Shown piece after piece: positions 9,055 to 16,181 of a stretch of DNA of 45,419 nucleotides. How positions within the stretch are numbered: the stretch's first letter is position 1; each line of letters starts with the position of its first letter. The stretch covers positions 169,368 to 214,786 of the forward strand of contig NVRX02000006.1 of the NCBI GenBank assembly GCA_002400985.2, in the 5' to 3' direction. Below the pieces are notes generated by a model. That model was not told the DNA's origin. It saw nothing but the letters and a program-made list of their open reading frames with translations, and made no database searches. This stretch comes from Candidatus Wolfebacteria bacterium. GTDB lineage: Bacteria > Patescibacteriota > Minisyncoccia > Phycocordibacterales > Phycocordibacteraceae. The position numbers were made by a program, and so were the translations under genes.

Positions 9055-10101
9055 ATGAATAAAGAATTATTACAAAAGATTATTGAAGCAGGAAATATTG
9101 CACCGTCAGGAGGTAATTCACAGCCTTGGAAATTTCATGTACGAGGAGATGAAATTGATGTAATTGCACTTCCTGAAAAAGATCATGCGGTTTTGAATGT
9201 AAAAAACAGGGGAACATATATAGCAAATGGAGCACTGCTAGAGAATATTAGTATAATGGCCAAATCTCTCGGGTACAGAGCAAATTTTCAAATATCTACA
9301 GATGAGGAAGTTCTTGCAAAGGTGTCATTTTCTGATTCGGTAAAAGATAATGAGCTTGCGCCGTACTTAGAAAGTCGTCATTCTAATAGAAAGCCTTATA
9401 TAAAAGAGACTCTTTCAAAAGAACAAAAAGAATATTTGTTTGCCAGAGAAGAAGATTATGAAAACTGCACTATTGCTATTGTTGAAGGAGAATCAATAGA
9501 ACCTGCAGCAAAGATTCTATCGTATGACATCTCTCTTAATATGCAAAATAAATGTCTCCATAAAATGCTTTTCGAAGAAGTTTTATGGAAAGAAGAAGAC
9601 CAAAAAGATAAACCAGGATTATATGTAAAAACAATGGAAACGGAACCTCCAAAGTCTTACATGTTTAGACTTTTAAAAAATTGGAATGTTGCAAAGTTTT
9701 TTACTAAAATTGGGCTTATTGAAAAGATTCAAAGTGAAAATACAAAAACTACTTCCAGCGCTGCTTTAATAGGTGCAATTATTGTCTCAGATAATAATCA
9801 AGACTTTGTTTCTGCGGGAAGATTTCTTGAAAATATTTGGTTACGAGCAACAAAACTTGGTCTATCGATGCATTTGAGTGCTGCTGTATCTTTTTTGGGT
9901 CAACAAGTAGAAGCTGGTGAAGAATCTTGTTTTTCAAAAACAGAGGTTGATCTATTAAAGAAATTAAATGTTCAGTTAAAATCTTCTTTTAAGGTTCCAG
10001 AGGGAAAGCTAATTTCAATCGCATTTCGACTAGGGCGTGGAGAAGATCCTTTGGCAACATCCTATAAGAGGTCTCCAGAGATTGAGTGGAGTAAGTCATA
10101 G
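9055..10101 (+). CDS. Nitroreductase-like flavoprotein
   Basis: The 348-residue product belongs to the nitroreductase fold, FMN enzymes that reduce or oxidise small molecules. The start carries the family signature (AGNIAPSGGNSQPWKFHV, residues 11-28). A second half (AALIGAIIVSDNN, ATKLGLSMHLSA, near residues 238-290) matches the C-terminal part of the fold. It is longer than simple nitroreductases (about 200 residues), as in the Rv1355c-like group. ATG 9055 is chosen, since the in-frame upstream start lies inside the preceding gene. Together with the E1-like gene it looks like a split form of Rv1355c. Confidence 0.78.
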   Translation: MNKELLQKIIEAGNIAPSGGNSQPWKFHVRGDEIDVIALPEKDHAVLNVKNRGTYIANGALLENISIMAKSLGYRANFQISTDEEVLAKVSFSDSVKDNELAPYLESRHSNRKPYIKETLSKEQKEYLFAREEDYENCTIAIVEGESIEPAAKILSYDISLNMQNKCLHKMLFEEVLWKEEDQKDKPGLYVKTMETEPPKSYMFRLLKNWNVAKFFTKIGLIEKIQSENTKTTSSAALIGAIIVSDNNQDFVSAGRFLENIWLRATKLGLSMHLSAAVSFLGQQVEAGEESCFSKTEVDLLKKLNVQLKSSFKVPEGKLISIAFRLGRGEDPLATSYKRSPEIEWSKS

Positions 10102-10120
10102 AAGTTATCTCACAGTACGT

Positions 10121-10126
10121 TATTAT
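10121..10126 (+). promoter_or_regulatory. -10 box before the histidine kinase
   Basis: TATTAT lies eight bases before ATG 10135. No good -35 box is seen at the normal distance. The placement predicts a leaderless transcript. Confidence 0.4.
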
Positions 10127-10134
10127 ATAAGTAC

Positions 10135-11769
10135 ATGTTTGAGTTTTTGCTAAACTTTCAAAATTTAGATCTTTTTTCTGTTGGTGCTGCAGTAGCGGGT
10201 ATGTTACTACTTGGTTTTGTTGTTCTCTTTGGAGACGTTAAAAGTGCAACAAACCGTACTTTTTTATGGCTCACAATTACTGCCAGTGCTTGGGGGATGG
10301 TTAATTATGCTGTATATCAACCTTTTTACTCGGAAGATTTTTCTTTAATATTACTGCGTATAGCAGTATTTTTCTCTGTTTGGGCTGCTTTTTCTACATT
10401 TACTTTTATTTATGTTTTCCCTAATAAAAAATTAGAATTATCGTGGCCTTATGTATATGTTCTTATTCCAATAACAATCTTTGTATCTTTTATTGCATTA
10501 ACACCGTTTGTATTTCAAAGCGTAACTGAACTAACTGCAGGAGGTAGTATTTTAACAGTGTTAAATGGCCCGGGTATTTACCTTTATGGAGCTCTCATAA
10601 CTTTTTTTAATGCAGGAAGTGTAATCCTTTTAATTAAAAAATTGTTAAAGAAAGATGAAAAACAAAATAAACAACTTCAACTAATTTTAGTTGGCGTAGC
10701 ATTAATGTTGGCCTTGATAACAACTTTTAATTTTATCCTTCCCGCTTTCTTTAATAATTCTAGCTTTATTGCTTTAGGAGGAATTTTTCAATTCCCATTC
10801 ATAGTCCTTGCTTCGTATGCAATACTTCGGCATGGATTATTCAATGTAAAAGTAGCAGGAGCAGCACTTCTTGTTCTAGCTTTGTCAGTTTTAACTCTTG
10901 GAGAGGTTATAAACGCTGGTACCTTAGGTCTTGTTCTTTTTAGAATTAGTATTTTCATATTAGTTTTGATATTTGGCATAAACTTAATTAGAAGTGTGAT
11001 TAGAGAAGTGAAACAGAGGGAAAGAATTGAAAAGCTAGCAAAAGATCTTGAAGTTGCAAATAAAAGATTAAAAGAACTTGACCGACAAAAATCAGAATTT
11101 GTTTCTATTGCATCACACCAGCTGCGAAGTCCTATTACCGCAATACGTGGATATATTTCTCTCATTATAGAAAAAGAGTTTGGAGATTATCCGCAAGCTA
11201 TTCGAGAGCCACTAGATCGTATTTTAGAGTCTAGTCGTCTCATGGTTAAGTCTATTGAAGATTACTTAAATATATCTCGCATTGAACAGGGGAGAATGAA
11301 ATATGAAATGAGCGATTTTGATATATCAAAATTATCTAAAACTGTCGTTAATGAATATAAGCCTATTGCTGACAAGAAAGGTCTAGACATAATGTTTAGC
11401 GGCCCAGAAAAAAATATGGTCCATGCTGATATTGGAAAAATAAAACAAGTTATTGCAAATCTTGTAGACAATTCAATAAAGTATACTCCAGCTGGAAATA
11501 TAAATGTAAAAGCAACCGCCTTTGAGGGTAAGGCAAGAATTACTGTTTCTGACACAGGAGTGGGTCTTGAAAAGGAGGACCTTGGTGACCTATTTAATAA
11601 ATTTGTACGTGCTCGTGGCGCAAATAAAATTAATACTTCAGGAACAGGTCTTGGACTTTATGTAGCAAAACAAATGATAGAAGCTCACAAAGGGAAGATA
11701 TGGGTAGAGTCTGATGGAAAAGGGAAAGGTTCAAGATTTATTTTTGAACTTCCAATAGCTACTTCTTAG
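10135..11769 (+). CDS. Membrane sensor histidine kinase (7TM type), orphan
   Basis: The 544-residue protein has an N-terminal membrane region with about seven to nine helices (residues 12-285), resembling the 7TM sensor module of histidine kinases. A short coiled coil (about 285-318) leads to the dimerisation helix with H-box SIASHQLRSPI (phospho-acceptor His328). The ATPase domain carries the N box NLVDNSIKYTP, the G1 box SDTGVGL and the G2 box GTGLGLYV, so it should be active. No response regulator is next to it, so its partner must be elsewhere. The last 11 bases overlap the end of the convergent TrmB-like gene. Confidence 0.9.
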   Translation: MFEFLLNFQNLDLFSVGAAVAGMLLLGFVVLFGDVKSATNRTFLWLTITASAWGMVNYAVYQPFYSEDFSLILLRIAVFFSVWAAFSTFTFIYVFPNKKLELSWPYVYVLIPITIFVSFIALTPFVFQSVTELTAGGSILTVLNGPGIYLYGALITFFNAGSVILLIKKLLKKDEKQNKQLQLILVGVALMLALITTFNFILPAFFNNSSFIALGGIFQFPFIVLASYAILRHGLFNVKVAGAALLVLALSVLTLGEVINAGTLGLVLFRISIFILVLIFGINLIRSVIREVKQRERIEKLAKDLEVANKRLKELDRQKSEFVSIASHQLRSPITAIRGYISLIIEKEFGDYPQAIREPLDRILESSRLMVKSIEDYLNISRIEQGRMKYEMSDFDISKLSKTVVNEYKPIADKKGLDIMFSGPEKNMVHADIGKIKQVIANLVDNSIKYTPAGNINVKATAFEGKARITVSDTGVGLEKEDLGDLFNKFVRARGANKINTSGTGLGLYVAKQMIEAHKGKIWVESDGKGKGSRFIFELPIATS

Positions 11770-12538
11770 ACTCTTTGCTAATACGTTTTGCCTCACTATG
11801 TGCAAGATCAAAGATATTTTTTGACATTTGTGCAATTTCTTTATCTTCAATAATTACTGCTGTTCCACCATTAGCGCTATTCATGTAGGCGATTTTGTCA
11901 TCATAAATTGCATAATCAGAGGTAAAATCAAAAGATTTAGAAGGAATAAGTACTGCATCATCACGCGCTGTTTTACTAGATTTCATAGACATGAGAATTC
12001 TTCCAAGTTTATTGTCTGGGTGTATACCAATCATTTTTATTCCTAGTTCTGCTCTTTTGTCTATATACTTAGGCATATATAAAGGTAGTAGTTTACTTAT
12101 TTTTAAAACAGAAGAAGCAATGCGTATTACTTTTTCTTTTGTTTGAAGAGAGTCTTCAAATGTTGCTATTAAACCTTTTCTGCCTTCATAAACTCTAACC
12201 TTGGGCTTGCTCCTCGTGTCTTTGTGAAGGGCTTTTAACTCAGGAAGTATTTTGTGTAAACCTTCCTTAATAAGATTTTTCTCTTGAATGGTAGATTCAA
12301 TTTCTTGAATAAGGATTTCAGGATTAGTGGCAATATACTGTTTTACACTCTTGTCTTCAGAGATGCTTACCAATCCTTTGTTGAGTAGGGAATCAAGCAC
12401 CACATATGTAGAGCTTCGATTTACATCAGCTCGTTCTGCCACTTCATTAGCTGTTGCTACCTCAAGTTCAATAAGAGCAACGTATACTTTTGCCTCCTTT
12501 TCACTCAGCCCAAATTTTTCTAATTGCTTAGTTAACAT
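11759..12538 (-). CDS. TrmB-like transcriptional regulator
   Basis: The 259-residue product begins with a winged helix-turn-helix (about residues 8-75: GLSEKEAKVYVALIEL, ATANEVAERADVNRSSTYVVLDSLLNKGLV), typical of TrmB-family regulators. A helical linker and a C-terminal ligand or regulatory domain (from about residue 112) follow. TrmB-like proteins act as repressors or activators that respond to sugars or other small molecules; the ligand cannot be read here. The gene is divergent from the VanX-like dipeptidase. The intergenic region holds two inverted repeats placed over or beside its own promoter, which suggests self-control and control of the dipeptidase. Confidence 0.85.
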   Translation of the reverse strand: MLTKQLEKFGLSEKEAKVYVALIELEVATANEVAERADVNRSSTYVVLDSLLNKGLVSISEDKSVKQYIATNPEILIQEIESTIQEKNLIKEGLHKILPELKALHKDTRSKPKVRVYEGRKGLIATFEDSLQTKEKVIRIASSVLKISKLLPLYMPKYIDKRAELGIKMIGIHPDNKLGRILMSMKSSKTARDDAVLIPSKSFDFTSDYAIYDDKIAYMNSANGGTAVIIEDKEIAQMSKNIFDLAHSEAKRISKESKK

Positions 12539-12549
12539 ATGTAATTACG

Positions 12550-12567
12550 TGTTGGTTATATACAACA
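12550..12567. promoter_or_regulatory. Inverted repeat (TGTTG-8-CAACA) over the regulator transcription start
   Basis: TGTTG and CAACA are perfect complements with eight bases between. The repeat overlaps the edge of the -10 box and the expected start of the TrmB-like gene, a typical repressor position. It lies within a 27-base block (12549-12575) repeated with four differences at 14787-14813. Confidence 0.5.
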
Positions 12568-12595
12568 TAAAAGCAGACTATTTGACATAATGCAA
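12567..12595 (-). promoter_or_regulatory. Promoter of the TrmB-like regulator
   Basis: Read on the minus strand: TTGCAT (12595-12590), a 17-base spacer ending in TGC (extended -10), then TTTTAT (12572-12567). The expected start near 12560 gives a leader of roughly 20 bases before ATG 12538. Confidence 0.45.
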
Positions 12596-12625
12596 ATATT
12601 GTTGTTGGAGACTAACAACAATATT
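12595..12625. promoter_or_regulatory. Perfect 12-base inverted repeat, candidate operator
   Basis: AATATTGTTGTT (12595-12606) pairs perfectly with AACAACAATATT (12614-12625) around a seven-base loop. No T run follows, so a protein-binding site fits better than a terminator. It abuts the -35 box of the TrmB-like gene and lies about 55 bases before the conserved TTGACA of the divergent dipeptidase. Confidence 0.6.
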
Positions 12626-12678
12626 GAAATAACCCTTTAACTAAAAGCTTTAAAACTGTTTGTTTCTGTTGGCTTGTT

Positions 12679-12740
12679 TTGACAGCTTAAATACTTTTAT
12701 TGCGTTGTTTTTGTTAAATATTTACGACATTTCTAAATAG
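12679..12740 (+). promoter_or_regulatory. Conserved promoter block, copy 1, before the VanX-like gene
   Basis: TTGACA (12679-12684), 15 variable bases, then a nearly invariant block (12700-12740) holding GTTAAATATTTACGAC. The same arrangement with the same 15-base gap occurs at 14919-14982. TTGTTA (12712-12717) with a spaced TAAATA could be the actual -35/-10 pair. The palindrome TAAATATTTA between them could be an operator. Confidence 0.6.
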
Positions 12741-12780
12741 GGCAAAATTTATTTTGGATGTTCTATGAAAGGAGCTCAAA

Positions 12781-13587
12781 ATGTCTACAAATACAAAAAA
12801 CTCACTTTGCATGGAGTCAGCAATGCAAATAATTTCCTCCAATACTCAAAAAGCATACGCAAAAAGATCTTGGAAGGAAGTTCCCATTATTGCAAGCAAA
12901 GAACCCTTAATAAGTCTTCCGTCTGCAATATCTTCTCCTTACTATTCAAAAGTAATGAATCTTGGGGGCGGAAACACAATATATCTTAGAGAAAGTGTCT
13001 TAACTTCTTTGAATGAGGCGCGAGATAAATTACTTTCTCTCGGTTATGATTTACAAGTTTATGATGGTTGGAGGTCTGTAGAACTTCAAGAAGAACTTTT
13101 TTGGTTTTATATGAAGAAGTTCACTATTGAACTGTTTCCAGAAATAAAACACTTATTTGAGAAGGCTATAAGAATTTCTCAAATAAAAAACTGTTTTTAT
13201 GAATTGCCAATCATGAAGCAAAAGCTTGTAAAGAAAGCGAATTGTGAATACGTAAGTTGGCCGTCAAAAGACCCTATGGTTCCAAGTCCTCACTCTACTG
13301 GGGGCGCTGTAGATGTCTGGCTTTACAAGGATGGCAAGGCTTTAGATTTTGGCGTTCCCTTTGACTGGATGGAAGATTCAGCTGGGGCTTTCTATCATCT
13401 AAAAAAGAATCGAAAAAGATTTCCCAATGATTCTGAAGTCTGCAGGAACAGGACTCTGTTAACTTTGTCTATGGAAAGTGTTGGGTTTTCTTGTTATCCG
13501 TCAGAATTTTGGCACTTTAATCTGGGTAACCAGATGGATGGTCTTGTTAAGAATACAGACGCTTTGTATTCTTATATTGAACCATAA
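12781..13587 (+). CDS. D-Ala-D-Ala dipeptidase, VanX/DdpX-like (peptidase family M15D)
   Basis: VanX-type enzymes are zinc peptidases that split D-Ala-D-Ala. The 268-residue product shows the family zinc and catalytic signature: SPHSTGGAVDVW with His171 and Asp178, then EFWHF with Glu242 and His245, and GWRS with Arg98 as the substrate-stabilising Arg. VanX proper is about 200 residues; here an N-terminal extension of about 60 residues and a helical insert (about 112-160) add length. No signal peptide is seen, so it should act in the cytoplasm. The start is fixed by AAGGAG seven bases upstream. A D-Ala-D-Ala ligase gene follows, an enzyme with the opposite reaction. Confidence 0.85.
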   Translation: MSTNTKNSLCMESAMQIISSNTQKAYAKRSWKEVPIIASKEPLISLPSAISSPYYSKVMNLGGGNTIYLRESVLTSLNEARDKLLSLGYDLQVYDGWRSVELQEELFWFYMKKFTIELFPEIKHLFEKAIRISQIKNCFYELPIMKQKLVKKANCEYVSWPSKDPMVPSPHSTGGAVDVWLYKDGKALDFGVPFDWMEDSAGAFYHLKKNRKRFPNDSEVCRNRTLLTLSMESVGFSCYPSEFWHFNLGNQMDGLVKNTDALYSYIEP

Positions 13588-13590
13588 TCT

Positions 13591-13620
13591 AACGGAGGGC
13601 AATTATGCCCTCCGTTTCTC
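13591..13620 (+). terminator. Terminator between the dipeptidase and ligase genes
   Basis: ACGGAGGGC pairs with GCCCTCCGT around a short A/T loop, followed by TTTCTCT. The T run is imperfect, so some read-through into the ligase gene is possible. Confidence 0.7.
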
Positions 13621-13623
13621 TAT

Positions 13624-13629
13624 GATAAT
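13624..13629 (+). promoter_or_regulatory. -10 box before the D-Ala-D-Ala ligase
   Basis: GATAAT ends nine bases before ATG 13639, directly behind the terminator. It suggests a separate, leaderless transcript for the ligase. Confidence 0.4.
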
Positions 13630-13638
13630 ATATTTAAA

Positions 13639-14688
13639 ATGCCAAAACGTAAAATAATACTTTTTTTTGGAGGAGAATCAGAAGAGCATAAAATTTCAAT
13701 TCTTTCTGCAAAAAACATATTGAGAGCAATAGACAAAGATAGATATCAGGTTTGTTTGGTTGGCATCACAAGGAGTGGTGTGTGGCGAAGAATAGAGCCA
13801 GCTCAATTATTAGACAGCTCGTATGACGAAGTTGAGGATAAAGACTCTGAAACTGAAGTACTTTTTTCTTTTAGTAAAAAAATGTTTTGTTTTGTTAAAA
13901 AAGGAAGTAAACAATGGATTAAGTTTGATAATGCTTTCCCAATTCTACATGGAAAGAACGGGGAAGATGGGACAATTCAAGGTTTTCTTGAAATTGCAGG
14001 AATTAATTATGTTGGCGGAGACGTTCTTGGCTCCGCAATTGGAATAGACAAAGAAATTTCTAAAAAAATATTACAACAGGCAGATTTATTAGTTGCAAAA
14101 TATCTTACAATTCAAAGTTCTGAAAAAACCCCAACTTATCAGACTGTATCAAATCTTCTAGGAAGATCTCTTTACGTAAAGCCAGCACGCTCAGGGTCCT
14201 CTTTAGGAGTGTCTAGAGTAGAAAATGAAAAACAGTATAAGGAAGCGCTGAAAGCTGCACACAAGGTCGATTCCAAAATTATTGTAGAAGAGAATATTAT
14301 TGGGCGAGAGATTGAATGTGCAGTACTTGGCAACTTACTACCAAAAGTTTCGACACTAGGAGAAGTGCTTGTAAAAGACAGGTTTTATAGTTATGAGGAA
14401 AAATATAATGCCACTTCTACAACTAAAGTAATAATTCCTGCAAAACTAACTGAACAAGAAGCTCTTACTGCAAAGAAATTAGCAATGCAAGCATATAAAG
14501 TCTTGCGTTGCAGAGGTCTTGCTCGTGTGGATTTATTTTTCTCAAAAAATATTTTTTATGTGAATGAGATAAATACAATGCCAGGTTTCACTAATAAAAG
14601 TATTTACCCAAAACTATGGGAAGACAAAGGCCTTTCATATAAAGAACTTGTAACTTGCTTGTTAAAGCTTTCTGATGAGAAAAAATAA
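13639..14688 (+). CDS. ddl: D-alanine-D-alanine ligase
   Basis: The enzyme joins two D-Ala with ATP in the cytoplasm for the peptidoglycan stem peptide. The 349-residue product starts with IILFFGGESEEHKIS (the GGxSxEHxxS motif), has the ATP-grasp core with YVKPARSGSSLGVSRV, and ends with GLARVDLFF and NEINTMPGFTNKSIYPKLW. The loop after the substrate site reads YSYEEKYNA, keeping the Tyr of D-Ala-D-Ala ligases, where VanA-type D-Ala-D-Lac ligases lack it. So I call a D-Ala product, not D-lactate. It fits with mraY, ftsW and murG further on. Its upstream neighbour hydrolyses the same dipeptide. Confidence 0.92.
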   Translation: MPKRKIILFFGGESEEHKISILSAKNILRAIDKDRYQVCLVGITRSGVWRRIEPAQLLDSSYDEVEDKDSETEVLFSFSKKMFCFVKKGSKQWIKFDNAFPILHGKNGEDGTIQGFLEIAGINYVGGDVLGSAIGIDKEISKKILQQADLLVAKYLTIQSSEKTPTYQTVSNLLGRSLYVKPARSGSSLGVSRVENEKQYKEALKAAHKVDSKIIVEENIIGREIECAVLGNLLPKVSTLGEVLVKDRFYSYEEKYNATSTTKVIIPAKLTEQEALTAKKLAMQAYKVLRCRGLARVDLFFSKNIFYVNEINTMPGFTNKSIYPKLWEDKGLSYKELVTCLLKLSDEKK

Positions 14689-15049
14689 CTAGTGTTTCTA
14701 TTTAATAGTTTGACAGATTTATTGTCGAAGGTTCTTTTTGCTAAAAGTAGAGAAACACGACGCATAAAGAAATTAATTTATACGCTGTGTTAGTTATTCA
14801 CAACATAAAAACATGTCATTTAATATAGCTCTGCCTATGTTAGATATAGTCTAATGGTGACATATTCTAATGTCTTTTATACAAGCCATGATAAGTCACT
14901 AGTAGATGTGGGTGTATCTTGACAAAATAAATAGTTTTGTTGTGTTGTTTTTGTTAAATATTTACGACATTTTCTAAAATAGTAGTTTTACTTAAAGAGA
15001 AAGGCATTCTGCTTTTCTTAAAACTGTTCTTTACAGAAAGGAGGACACA
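14689..15049. other. 361-base intergenic region, apparent diverged copy of 12539-12780
   Basis: No convincing gene is seen. Block 14787-14813 matches 12549-12575 at 23 of 27 bases. TTGACA plus the conserved block (14919-14982) matches 12679-12740. The distance between the two blocks is 132 here and 130 there. An inverted repeat (TTAGA 14840-14844, TCTAA 14850-14854) is centred 60 bases after the first block, as in the other copy (61). A CTGT-ACAG hairpin lies just before the ribosome binding site. Confidence 0.6.
14919..14982 (+). promoter_or_regulatory. Conserved promoter block, copy 2, before the GRDP-like gene
   Basis: TTGACA (14919-14924), 15 bases, then the block 14940-14982 with GTTAAATATTTACGACATTT and TAAAAT. 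It differs from copy 1 at only a few positions. TTGTTA with an 18-base spacer to TAAAAT is the best promoter reading. The conserved spacer with TAAATATTTA suggests a bound protein. Confidence 0.6.
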
Positions 15050-15547
15050 ATGCGTACCAATTTACGTATCGTTGAAGACATTGATACTCAACTTTGTAAT
15101 GCAGCAAAATTATATGGTCAAATGCAAGAGTATTCGAACAAAGGTCTTCTAAATAAGTTGATCGAGGACGGATACTCACGCCATGATGCAAAAGAACTTA
15201 TTGACGATGTCAAAAAGTTTCTTGCATTAGCCGCAAGTGTTTCAGAAGCTATTGCTCCAACAAAAGCACTGGATATTGGATGGCACGCCTTTATTCTCTT
15301 TACAAGGGAATATAGTAAGTTTTGCTTACGGTATTGTGGTTGGTTTATACACCATGAACCAGTTGATAAAGAGTCTGATTTACCAGACTATGAAATGTTG
15401 CCACGAACAAAAAAGCTTGCAAAAGCTGCCTTTGGTGCACTTTCTAAAAATTGGGAAGTTACAAAAGGTCAAAATGATGTCGATTGCAACCCTATTGGGT
15501 GTCAAGACAAAGAATGTTCAGTTCCTGACTGTTCATCAAATCAGTAA
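15050..15547 (+). CDS. GRDP-like protein with Cys-rich tail
   Basis: The 165-residue product carries a motif (LDIGWHAFILFTREYSKFC, then CGWFIHHEP, about residues 78-108) that I associate with bacterial proteins named after the glycine-rich domain-containing (GRDP) family. The conserved Trp-His and His-His pairs could bind a metal. The end is rich in Cys (DCNPIGCQDKECSVPDC), a likely metal or disulfide site. The function is unknown. The start is fixed by AAAGGAGG six to seven bases upstream. The gene shares its regulatory region with the VanX-like dipeptidase, so both probably answer to the same signal. It ends in its own strong terminator. Confidence 0.65.
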   Translation: MRTNLRIVEDIDTQLCNAAKLYGQMQEYSNKGLLNKLIEDGYSRHDAKELIDDVKKFLALAASVSEAIAPTKALDIGWHAFILFTREYSKFCLRYCGWFIHHEPVDKESDLPDYEMLPRTKKLAKAAFGALSKNWEVTKGQNDVDCNPIGCQDKECSVPDCSSNQ

Positions 15548-15551
15548 TACT

Positions 15552-15590
15552 GTGGGCGCATGTACACGTGTGTATATGCGCCCACTTTTT
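15552..15590 (+). terminator. Strong rho-independent terminator
   Basis: GTGGGCGCAT (15552-15561) pairs with ATGCGCCCAC (15576-15585), extended inward by TACAC/GTGTA-type pairing, followed by five T. The last T is also the first base of the next -10 box. Confidence 0.92.
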
Positions 15591-15595
15591 ATACT
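15590..15595 (+). promoter_or_regulatory. -10 box TATACT before the methyltransferase, fused to the terminator
   Basis: TATACT starts in the T run of the preceding terminator and ends six bases before ATG 15602. It predicts a leaderless transcript. The -35 region would lie within the terminator stem. Confidence 0.5.
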
Positions 15596-15601
15596 AAGAA
15601 T

Positions 15602-16180
15602 ATGAAATGGGATAAATATTTAACAAACACAGAAAATGGTCCGGCTAGGATTCTTTTAAAAGAATCTATTAAGTATTTAGAAATTTACTCAAAACCAAAA
15701 GCGTTGGACTTGGGTGCGGGATCTCTAAACGACACAAAATTCTTATTAAAAAAAGGATTTGATGTTGTTGCCGTTGATTCAAACAAAAAAGTTAAAGAGT
15801 TGGCAAAACATTTACCAAAAGAAAATTTTGAAATGAACGTATCTTCTTTTGATAAATATGATTTCAAAAAAAATTCTTTCAATATTGTTAATGCCCAGTA
15901 CGCTCTTCCATTTAACAGTCCTAAAACTTCTAATAAAGTAATTTCTGATATAAAAAACTCAATTAAAAGTAATGGAATTTTTGTTGGACAGTTTTTTGGG
16001 ATAGAAGATGATTGGTCAGATATAAAAAGTATGACATTTCATGCTTTGGAAGATGTAGAAAGTTTTTTTGAGAAAAACTGGGTTGTGCATAAACTTGAAG
16101 AAGAAAAACAATTTAAAAAAACAGCGGCTGGTAAAGACAAATATTGGCATGTCTTTCATGTTATTGCGCAGAAAATTTAA
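15602..16180 (+). CDS. SAM-dependent methyltransferase, class I (TehB-like)
   Basis: The 192-residue product has the Rossmann methyltransferase core: motif I ALDLGAGSLNDTKFLLKKG (about residues 34-52), the acidic end of strand 2 (VVAVDSN), motif III region FNIVNAQYALPF, and a strand VGQFFG before the last third. TehB-like enzymes methylate tellurite or related small molecules; the substrate here is unknown. ATG 15602 is chosen because an earlier in-frame ATG lies inside the preceding terminator hairpin. The next gene starts one base after its stop, so both form an operon. Confidence 0.8.
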   Translation: MKWDKYLTNTENGPARILLKESIKYLEIYSKPKALDLGAGSLNDTKFLLKKGFDVVAVDSNKKVKELAKHLPKENFEMNVSSFDKYDFKKNSFNIVNAQYALPFNSPKTSNKVISDIKNSIKSNGIFVGQFFGIEDDWSDIKSMTFHALEDVESFFEKNWVVHKLEEEKQFKKTAAGKDKYWHVFHVIAQKI

Positions 16181-16181
16181 A

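Noticed and set aside
13639-14688. VanA-type D-Ala-D-Lac ligase forming a vancomycin resistance operon with the VanX-like gene
   Set aside because: The loop YSYEEKYN keeps the Tyr of D-Ala-D-Ala ligases, no VanH-type dehydrogenase is near, and a terminator separates the two genes.
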